Shown in pieces: positions 29,112 through 34,042 of a stretch of 40,512 nt of DNA; the stretch's first letter is position 1; every line of letters starts with the position of its first letter. Below the pieces are notes generated by a model that saw only the letters and a list, made by a program, of their open reading frames with translations, searched no databases and was not told the DNA's origin. Source of the stretch: a virus; IMG/VR virus record IMGVR_UViG_3300021090_000057, positions 1-40,512 of that record; one strand, 5' to 3'. The translations under genes were made by a program, and so were the position numbers.

Positions 29112-29969
29112 ATGAATGACGATCTCGAAAACTTCCTCGCTTCCAATCCCTATTCGGATTCAACACTTCGCACCTATCGAGACATTCTGAGGCGCATCTT
29201 CGCAAGGAGCCAAGATCTCGCGAAGATGACAGCCTCAGAACTACTAACTATTTTGAAGCAAAGCAGTTGGGGAAACGCTCGCCAGTGTCTTGCATTGGCA
29301 GCGACACAAAAATTTCTTTCGTGGAAATATGGACATGCACATCCCGCCTTGATCGCCAAGCTGAAACGTATCCAGGGGAAGCCGCAAAGGTCGCTCGATC
29401 CTGAAACCGCCCTGAAGCTGCTTGCCTCGTTTGACCCCTACGCCGCAAAAGGTGCCCGAGATCTCGCAATATGTTCACTCGTGCTGGATACTGGTCTGCG
29501 AGAGTCTGAAATTTGCAGACTGCAACAGGCATACACAAATCTTGAGCATCGCACATTGCAAGTCATCGTGAAAGGCGGTCAGTGGGAGGCGGCAATCTTT
29601 GGCGAAGCGACTGCCATGCGGATTGATCGTTGGATGTCGTTCCGTAAGATTGCCGATGGTCAGGGCTTTCTATTCACGCATGTTCAAACAGGAAAAGGGC
29701 TTACGCCCGAGGGACTCTATTCGATTGCCAGGGAATGGGGTCGGAAGATTGGCATACAGCTTTGTTTTCACGACCTGCGCCGTTCGACGGCTGTGATGGG
29801 TGTCTTGAATGGCTTATCTGAACGCGCCATGATGGAGCTGTATCGCTGGAAATCGTCTACGATGATCAAGCGTTACACCAGGAATCTTAGATTGGAGCAA
29901 CTTAGACAATTTCTGGTGGTAGATAGCCTTCTCAAGCTTCCTCCGCCTGATGACCAAGAAAAGGTATAA
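29112..29969 (+). CDS. int: Tyrosine integrase
   Basis: This 285-residue site-specific recombinase begins MNDDLENFLASNPYSDSTLR with AGGTGAAA upstream. Its catalytic domain has Arg130 (TGLRESEI), Lys154 (VKGGQ), HDLRR (His220, Arg223), Trp246 in place of the second His, and nucleophile Tyr255 (KRYTR). The N-terminal SAM-like domain (residues 1-90) is compact, and no arm-binding domain is obvious. The attP candidate lies 30 bases after its stop. It integrates and, with an excisionase-like partner, excises the prophage. Confidence 0.93.
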   Translation: MNDDLENFLASNPYSDSTLRTYRDILRRIFARSQDLAKMTASELLTILKQSSWGNARQCLALAATQKFLSWKYGHAHPALIAKLKRIQGKPQRSLDPETALKLLASFDPYAAKGARDLAICSLVLDTGLRESEICRLQQAYTNLEHRTLQVIVKGGQWEAAIFGEATAMRIDRWMSFRKIADGQGFLFTHVQTGKGLTPEGLYSIAREWGRKIGIQLCFHDLRRSTAVMGVLNGLSERAMMELYRWKSSTMIKRYTRNLRLEQLRQFLVVDSLLKLPPPDDQEKV

Positions 29970-29996
29970 TCTTCATACCCAAAAATTAACTTGGGA

Positions 29997-30046
29997 ACGC
30001 TTGCTTCCCAAGCAAGATATCGTGGGTTCGAGTCCCATCACCCGCT
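29997..30046 (+). other. attP: attP core: 3' half of a tRNA-Gly(CCC) gene
   Basis: Bases 30000-30016 form an anticodon arm (stem CTTGC/GCAAG, loop TTCCCAA, anticodon CCC), 30022-30038 a T-arm (GTGGG TTCGAGT CCCAT), and 30039-30046 the 3' acceptor strand and discriminator (CACCCGCT). The D-arm and 5' acceptor strand are missing, so this is not a complete tRNA gene. A partial tRNA 3' end beside an integrase is the usual sign of attP. Confidence 0.85.
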
Positions 30047-30113
30047 TTCGCTAGGTAAAACTAAAGCTATTTAGTTGTTAAGGTGCTTACTCACCTGACG
30101 CCTAGCCAAAGCT

Positions 30114-30152
30114 GGGCGCCTGCTGTTTGCCGCAGCGGGCGCCTTGCGTTTT
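30114..30152 (+). terminator. Terminator after integrase/attP
   Basis: GGCGCC (30115-30120) and GGCGCC (30138-30143), with inner GCTG/CAGC pairing, form a strong stem followed by TTGCGTTTT. It lies between converging integrase and HTH genes. The T-run is interrupted, so efficiency is uncertain. Confidence 0.55.
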
Positions 30153-30154
30153 AA

Positions 30155-30373
30155 CTAGGATTGATCGGACTGACCTTGCTCGTTCTCTTTCATGAGCTTC
30201 AACACGCGCTCGAGCTCGCTGACCGGAATAAAAACGGGTGAGGTCCTGCCTTGGAAAGGATCTTTCTTGAAACCTTTCACCTTGCCGGACTGCACCCATT
30301 TGGTCACAGTGAAGCGCGAGACACCTACTTTGGCTGCAAATTGTGGAACTGTCATCAGGTCTGTCTTAGTCAT
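30155..30373 (-). CDS. HTH (excisionase/AlpA-like) protein 1
   Basis: From the ATG at 30373 the product has 72 residues (MTKTDLMTVPQFAAKVGVSR) and is a MerR-like winged helix: VPQFAAKVGVSRFTVTKWVQ as recognition region, then GKVKGF and a basic wing, and an acidic C-terminal helix. Such small proteins act as excisionases or DNA-binding regulators. A GTG two codons upstream is possible. The promoter -10 lies only 6 bases from the start, so the mRNA is probably leaderless. Confidence 0.7.
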   Translation of the reverse strand: MTKTDLMTVPQFAAKVGVSRFTVTKWVQSGKVKGFKKDPFQGRTSPVFIPVSELERVLKLMKENEQGQSDQS

Positions 30374-30379
30374 ACGCAC

Positions 30380-30408
30380 ATCTTAGTATACTTATGCTCT
30401 GCCGTCAA
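30380..30408 (-). promoter_or_regulatory. Promoter of HTH protein 1 (leaderless mRNA type)
   Basis: Minus-strand TTGACG (30403-30408), 17-base spacer and TAAGAT (30380-30385). Only six bases separate the -10 from the ATG at 30373, so transcription would start at or next to the start codon. Confidence 0.6.
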
Positions 30409-30425
30409 GGGTTGAAACATTGCAA

Positions 30426-30468
30426 TCTTGTAATACAAAGAATCAGATCCAGCGCGCGGAAAACAAGA
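30426..30468. repeat. TCTTGT-N31-ACAAGA unit D, next to palindrome TTCCGACGTCGGAA
   Basis: TCTTGT (30426-30431) and ACAAGA (30463-30468) enclose 31 bases. The perfect 14-bp palindrome TTCCGACGTCGGAA (30471-30484) follows, ending 5 bases from the stop of the membrane protein at 30490. Confidence 0.6.
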
Positions 30469-30489
30469 CGTTCCGACGTCGGAAAAGAT

Positions 30490-30987
30490 TCACCCTCTTG
30501 GGATCCATGCCAGGAAAAGGATGAGCAAAACAATAACTGGTAGAAGAAATAAGGCAATCCTTTCCAAACGAACAAACCTCTTGACAATCGGGGTGTTTTT
30601 TTCAATGGCTTGCAGAATTGCACTGATGTACATGGATTCCATTTCTTCGTCGTTCATGTTTTGAAAAGTTTCCGTCAACTGTTTCCAGACCGCATTTAAT
30701 GGTGGATACACATAAACGGGCCACATTCCTGCGATGCACACGATGATGAGCGCGAGATAGAGCAGAGCGATCACGATTAGCACACCCTGGTAAACAGGCA
30801 GCCAGGTAGCAGAGATCGGCTTGGTAAAAAGCTGAAGTGCGCCGATCAGAGAAACGATCAAACTAGATGAGCCGAATATCGTCTTGATCGTTGCCTTGAT
30901 CGAATCGATGCCATTCGATTGACCCTGATACATCCGCTGCATTTCGATGAGTGGAAAGTCGAGATAAGAATGTTTTGTTGTAGTCAT
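30490..30987 (-). CDS. Membrane protein with three hydrophobic segments
   Basis: The ATG at 30987 (MTTTKHSYLDFPLIEMQRMY) has AAAGGAG 6 bases upstream. The 165-residue product has hydrophobic segments near residues 40-58, 68-92 and 145-163, with a soluble stretch containing NMNDEEMESMYISAILQAIE between the second and third. It lies in the lysogeny region beside hicBA, where phages often keep exclusion or superinfection-immunity membrane proteins. No family recognised. Confidence 0.55.
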   Translation of the reverse strand: MTTTKHSYLDFPLIEMQRMYQGQSNGIDSIKATIKTIFGSSSLIVSLIGALQLFTKPISATWLPVYQGVLIVIALLYLALIIVCIAGMWPVYVYPPLNAVWKQLTETFQNMNDEEMESMYISAILQAIEKNTPIVKRFVRLERIALFLLPVIVLLILFLAWIPRG

Positions 30988-31010
30988 GTGCAACTCCTTT
31001 AGGACTCAAT

Positions 31011-31136
31011 ATGCCAAACGAGAATTCAAAACCAAAACCTCAACCGAAGCCAATTCCGCGTCCAACACCGCCCGTGCCTGAAGAGCCACAGGAAGTGAAA
31101 GGCGGTGATAATCCCAAGCCACTGCCGCCAAAGTGA
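31011..31136 (+). CDS. Possible proline-rich 41-residue protein
   Basis: The frame from the ATG at 31011 reads MPNENSKPKPQPKPIPRPTP and ends PLPPK. AGGA lies upstream, but only 23 bases separate this start from the divergent ATG at 30987, leaving no room for separate promoters. It is coding-like in composition, but an anonymous low-complexity ORF; keep as tentative. Confidence 0.35.
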   Translation: MPNENSKPKPQPKPIPRPTPPVPEEPQEVKGGDNPKPLPPK

Positions 31137-31150
31137 TTTTAGCAGAGCGA

Positions 31151-31186
31151 TCTTGTCCCTGGGACCCAGCTGCCAGGCATACAAGA
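31151..31186. repeat. TCTTGT-N24-ACAAGA unit E
   Basis: A single unit with a 24-base spacer (CCCTGGGACCCAGCTGCCAG start), followed by a TCTCC/GGAGA hairpin (31188-31202) and a degenerate ACGAGA. It lies between the proline-rich ORF and the hicB promoter. Confidence 0.7.
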
Positions 31187-31211
31187 ATCTCCGAGTTGGA
31201 GAAACGAGACA

Positions 31212-31240
31212 TTCAACGTTGAATAGCCGCGGGGTATAAT
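31212..31240 (+). promoter_or_regulatory. hicBA promoter with palindromic operator
   Basis: The perfect 12-bp palindrome TTCAACGTTGAA (31212-31223) lies 11 bases upstream of TATAAT (31235-31240), where a HicB-type repressor could block RNA polymerase. The leader then carries AAGGAGATCTACCAA before the hicB ATG. Confidence 0.5.
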
Positions 31241-31265
31241 TTAGGAACGAAAGGAGATCTACCAA

Positions 31266-31478
31266 ATGACTCAGACTCTCACTGCCATCCTCCACAAAGA
31301 AGATGATCTGTACGTAGCCGATTGCCCTGAAGTGGGGACCGTCAGCCAGGGACCAACTGTCGAAGAAGCGATTGCTAATCTCAGAGAAGCGACTGAACTT
31401 TATCTTGAAGAATTCCCACTCCCCGAAATAAACCATCCGTTATTGACCACCTTCGAGGTGGCGATAACCCATGCCTAA
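31266..31478 (+). CDS. hicB: HicB-type antitoxin
   Basis: This 70-residue protein has the partial RNase H-like HicB fold: LTAILHKEDDLYVADCPEVG, then TVEEAIANLREATELYLEEF. HicB neutralises HicA and represses the operon; the DNA-binding part is missing in this short form, so operator binding may need HicA or another protein. Its end overlaps hicA by 8 bases. The start has AAGGAGATCTACCAA upstream. Confidence 0.85.
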   Translation: MTQTLTAILHKEDDLYVADCPEVGTVSQGPTVEEAIANLREATELYLEEFPLPEINHPLLTTFEVAITHA

Positions 31479-31707
31479 TCTTCCGCACCTATCGGGTCGG
31501 GAAATTATTCGCGCGCTCGAGCGCCTTGGCTTTGTGCAGGCCCGCCAGCGCGGCAGCCACGTGGTCCTGAAGAAGTCCACGCCAGAGGGAACTGTAGGTT
31601 GCGTAGTGCCATTGCATAGCGAAGTAGCAATCGGGACTTTGCGCAGCATTCTCAAACAGGCTCATGTTTCAGCAGAAGAATTTATCCAGGCAGTGAAGGA
31701 GGGTTAG
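31471..31707 (+). CDS. hicA: HicA-type mRNA interferase toxin
   Basis: This 78-residue protein follows the HicA (YcfA) pattern: LSGREIIRALERLGFVQARQ, then RGSHVVLKK with the catalytic His in GSH, and VVPLHSEVAIGTLRSILKQA. HicA cleaves mRNA when free of HicB. The antitoxin-first gene order is common in phages. It ends 10 bases before repeat array F. Confidence 0.87.
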   Translation: MPNLPHLSGREIIRALERLGFVQARQRGSHVVLKKSTPEGTVGCVVPLHSEVAIGTLRSILKQAHVSAEEFIQAVKEG

Positions 31708-31717
31708 CGCGCGGCAA

Positions 31718-31797
31718 TCTTGTCCCAGCAGTTCCGGATCCGGAGATATCCAAACAAGATATCTTGTTTAGCCGGCGGACCAGGTCGCAGCGCAAGA
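31718..31797. repeat. TCTTGT-N-ACAAGA array F (two units)
   Basis: Units at 31718-31759 (30-base spacer, containing the 12-bp palindrome TCCGGATCCGGA) and 31762-31797 (24-base spacer, right half GCAAGA). They meet as the perfect palindrome AACAAGATATCTTGTT. The second spacer is an inverted relative of the ATGGCGCCAGGTCCGCC spacer. It lies between converging hicA and an HTH gene. Confidence 0.7.
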
Positions 31798-31842
31798 AGC
31801 GCGCGAAAACAGAACATGTGTTCGGCGCGCGAAAAAAGCCTA

Positions 31843-32103
31843 CTATTCTGCTTTTGTTTCGGGGGGATTTGTAGGGGTGTAGAAAAAGCCGCGTTGAGTC
31901 CGACGCAGCTCGAAGAACGCATCCACATCGCTTTTTGGGATGCGCCAACGAGATTTGATATGCGGATTGATCCGGTAGGCATTAGGAAAATGACCAGCCC
32001 CTGCCCAGCGCGCAATCGTTGCAGGACTCACGCCCAGCAGCTCCGCGACCTCTTCACAGGACAAAGCTTCAGGTTCAACCAATACCATCTCCATCTGTAG
32101 CAT
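31843..32103 (-). CDS. HTH (excisionase/MerR-like) protein 2
   Basis: The 86-residue product has CEEVAELLGVSPATIARWAG, then GHFPNAYRINPHIKSRWRIP and DVDAFFELRR, a helix-turn-helix with wing as in helix_turn_helix_17/excisionase proteins. It starts at the ATG at 32103, or at residue 4. Its promoter -10 is 6 bases away, like HTH protein 1. It may be an excisionase or a regulator of the hicBA/late switch. Confidence 0.75.
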   Translation of the reverse strand: MLQMEMVLVEPEALSCEEVAELLGVSPATIARWAGAGHFPNAYRINPHIKSRWRIPKSDVDAFFELRRTQRGFFYTPTNPPETKAE

Positions 32104-32109
32104 GATTTA

Positions 32110-32137
32110 ATTATAACGTTTGTTCTATTAAATTCAA
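32110..32137 (-). promoter_or_regulatory. Promoter of HTH protein 2 (leaderless mRNA type)
   Basis: Minus-strand TTGAAT (32132-32137), 16-base spacer and a perfect TATAAT (32110-32115), with six bases to the ATG at 32103. Confidence 0.65.
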
Positions 32138-32641
32138 TTATTCCGCCCCTTACAAAACCATTTCATGCGCGTGTAGTCAATAAGCCTCGCGACCCCGGCC
32201 CGCGCGCTCGTTCCCTTCGTGATGGCACAGCCCCCTCCAGCCCCTGCCAGCCCTCTAAGGTCACGGAGCTCCACGTGAGATGTAGTGGCTACGCGATGTA
32301 TATGATAGACCAAGGCACACCGCGCGGGGAAGTGGCTAGATCGATCTAGGATGCCCGGAATCGATGTCACAAACGTGTCACATTTCGCGTGGCGACGAAA
32401 AGTAACCCAAACTACCTTCAAACTGAAAATGCCCCTAGATGCCCACAGGAGCGTCTTCCTCGAATCGAGGGTCTATCCGAAGCCGCAAATACAAGACGGC
32501 TCTTGTATGCTCAGCTCGAATGGCCTGAAACAAGATGATCTTGTATGGCGCCAGGTCCGCCTGGTGAAACAAGAATAATCTTGTTCGCTCGAGCGGACCG
32601 ATCGTAAACAAGAAAGCCTGTCACTGATTACTGTCCACTGC
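32138..32641. other. Gene-free stretch of about 500 bases upstream of the HTH promoter
   Basis: No credible gene is seen on either strand. It contains a GC-rich segment, the perfect 14-bp palindrome CTAGATCGATCTAG (32336-32349), a pair of TGTCACA motifs (32365-32382) resembling the operator at 18602-18620, and repeat array G (32501-32613). It looks like a control and repeat region between the late operon end and the lysogeny genes. Confidence 0.5.
32501..32613. repeat. TCTTGT-N23/24-ACAAGA array G (three units)
   Basis: Units at 32501-32535 (23-base spacer), 32539-32574 (24) and 32579-32613 (23), separated by 3 and 4 bases, plus an unpaired ACAAGA at 32491-32496. The middle spacer begins ATGGCGCCAGGTCCGCC, as in arrays B and C. 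The array lies 29 bases beyond the stop of the last late gene. Confidence 0.8.
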
Positions 32642-33115
32642 CTACCACCCAGCCACCTTCCGCACATCCCAGGCGTGCAAATAAGCCAGGCAGGCGAAGC
32701 CCATCTTCCTGCCATCGAAGATCGTCAACGGAATGGAGATCTCCGCAAATGGTTTGCCACTTGGCTTGATCGCCCCCTCGGGCAGCTCGTGCCCCGGACC
32801 ATTCTGAACCTCGATCCACACTCTTTCCTCTTTCGTTTTTATTTTCAACACTCGCGCGATTGCAACCTGGTTGGCATCCATCCCGCCTTTGTGATCGATC
32901 CAATCAACCGGCTTTCCCCAGGATAGATCGCTCATGATCACGCGCGCGTCATCCGCATCCAGGAAGGCATATGCGGTATTGTTTGCACCGTGACCCTTCT
33001 CAAACTGCCCAATAAAAAATCGAAGCTTCCCGCGTGTCAGGGAATCTTCGATGTGCAGAAACCGCGTCCTGGTCATGTGTGAAAAAATGCGAGGGCGCGC
33101 TGTGGGTGTGCTCAT
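32642..33115 (-). CDS. Hypothetical 157-residue protein, last gene of the late operon
   Basis: The product begins MSTPTARPRIFSHMTRTRFL; a start at residue 14 is also possible. It is strand-rich with DDARVIMSDLSWGKPVDWID, a VLKIKTKEERVWIEVQ hairpin and FAEISIPLTIFDGRKMGF near the end, which resembles small phage single-strand-binding or beta-barrel proteins but is not specific. No family recognised. Confidence 0.55.
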   Translation of the reverse strand: MSTPTARPRIFSHMTRTRFLHIEDSLTRGKLRFFIGQFEKGHGANNTAYAFLDADDARVIMSDLSWGKPVDWIDHKGGMDANQVAIARVLKIKTKEERVWIEVQNGPGHELPEGAIKPSGKPFAEISIPLTIFDGRKMGFACLAYLHAWDVRKVAGW

Positions 33116-33135
33116 TTCCCGATTCTAAACCCTCG

Positions 33136-33228
33136 TTATTTCCACACCAAAAGCACAAACGAGACAGTAATACATAACGCTAATTCAATCAACAGTCCGT
33201 TGATGATCCCGCGAATGAGCGGATTCAT
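33136..33228 (-). CDS. Possible 30-residue membrane peptide
   Basis: From the ATG at 33228 the frame reads MNPLIRGIINGLLIELALCI and ends FVLLVWK, a single membrane helix. No clear ribosome site is seen. Position after a short coiled-coil gene in the late operon would suit a lysis peptide. Tentative. Confidence 0.35.
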   Translation of the reverse strand: MNPLIRGIINGLLIELALCITVSFVLLVWK

Positions 33229-33248
33229 TGAACGATTAAAGACATCAT

Positions 33249-33440
33249 CTATTTCTTGACCGGCTTCTTGGCTGACGGCTGGGAGCTGACTTCTTCCGCT
33301 GGCTCGGTCGGCATGGCTTCGATCTTTCGCGCCAAAATGTCCAGCCTCTCCATGAGCTTCTGCACCGTCTCCCGATTGCCTGAAAACTGTGCGCTGTTCA
33401 ATAAATCCAGGAGCAATTTTTTTTCTTCTTGAGTGAACAT
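33249..33440 (-). CDS. Small late protein (63 residues)
   Basis: The ATG at 33440 (MFTQEEKKLLLDLLNSAQFS) has AAGGAGACCG directly upstream. The pattern GNRETVQKLMERLDILARKI is common in short phage helical proteins. The Pro/Lys-rich tail is disordered. Unknown role. The inverted-repeat element starts 17 bases upstream, between this gene and the fibre gene. Confidence 0.65.
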   Translation of the reverse strand: MFTQEEKKLLLDLLNSAQFSGNRETVQKLMERLDILARKIEAMPTEPAEEVSSQPSAKKPVKK

Positions 33441-33448
33441 CGGTCTCC

Positions 33449-33456
33449 TTATGTTA
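33449..33456. repeat. Target site duplication of the 581-bp element, left copy (TTATGTTA)
   Basis: TTATGTTA at 33449-33456 repeats at 34038-34045 on the other side of the element. The stop TAA of the fibre gene lies inside the right copy. Confidence 0.85.
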
Positions 33457-34037
33457 GGTGACAACATACTTGACACAGAAACTTCATACTCCATGCCATG
33501 ACACTTTGCCGTCATCGGTGAACTCAAAAGTTAATCCCAAATGCGATTCAATTATCGCTTTTTCTTCGGGCGTAGCATCCATCAGATGGACAGTGTAAAA
33601 CTTGCCATGCGTTGTTTGCGAGGCAGGCATTCCCGGCTCATGCCAGTGACCATCAGGTGTCTTTATCCAATCCCTGCGATGGTCGTCCGGTAAAAAGTTT
33701 GCGGAGGCTCGAATTTCAAGCAGTCCTGCGTGCGGATTAGGGATGCCATCGAAATACGACTTGTGCGGCCAGCCATATTTCCAATCAGCCCATTCACCAC
33801 GCGCACCTGCCTGGATTGCGGCAACCACATCAGACGGGTGCATTGAGCCGCAGTAGCCACAATTGCGTAACCTGCCCGTCCAATATCGCTCCCCCTTCGC
33901 AATATCAGGCGGTTCTGCATTGTCCCAAGACACGCGACCATCAGGCCACATACCTTGTCCTATTAGATTCATTCCATCACGGTGAGCAATGCTATATTCC
34001 ATGTTTACTCCTTTTCTGTGTCAAGTATGTTGTTACC
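33457..34037. mobile_element. 581-bp non-autonomous transposon-like element carrying one gene
   Basis: The element has 25-bp terminal inverted repeats matching at 24 of 25 positions (33457-33481 and 34013-34037; inner strand begins GGTAACAACATACTTGACAC), flanked by the 8-bp duplication TTATGTTA. The ends start GGTRAC like the IS1595-family element in this genome, and that family also makes 8-bp duplications. There is no transposase; the only gene is at 33484-34002. It would need a transposase supplied in trans. Confidence 0.8.
33484..34002 (-). CDS. Cargo protein of the 581-bp element
   Basis: This 172-residue protein (MEYSIAHRDGMNLIGQGMWP start) has AAAAGGAG upstream inside the element. It contains NCGYCGSMHPSDVVAAIQAG, a zinc-binding-like CxxC...H, then WADWKYGWPHKSYFDGIP and a C-terminal TPEEKAIIESHLG. 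Similar proteins occur in phages but I cannot name a family. Filling almost the whole element between the repeats marks it as cargo rather than a phage core gene. Confidence 0.65.
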   Translation of the reverse strand: MEYSIAHRDGMNLIGQGMWPDGRVSWDNAEPPDIAKGERYWTGRLRNCGYCGSMHPSDVVAAIQAGARGEWADWKYGWPHKSYFDGIPNPHAGLLEIRASANFLPDDHRRDWIKTPDGHWHEPGMPASQTTHGKFYTVHLMDATPEEKAIIESHLGLTFEFTDDGKVSWHGV

Positions 34038-34042
34038 TTATG

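Noticed and set aside
29997-30046. A complete phage tRNA-Gly gene
   Set aside because: Only the anticodon arm, variable loop, T-arm and 3' acceptor strand are present; the D-arm and 5' acceptor strand are missing. It is an attP remnant.
32134-32421. Minus-strand ORF of 95 codons
   Set aside because: Composition is not protein-like, there is no ribosome site, and it overlaps the HTH protein 2 promoter and a palindrome.
11458-32613. Coding peptides in the repeat arrays (for example LVWRQVRLxKQE in the plus frame)
   Set aside because: The unit spacing (38-52 bases) does not keep the reading frame, and there are no ribosome sites; the similar peptides come from the DNA repeat itself.
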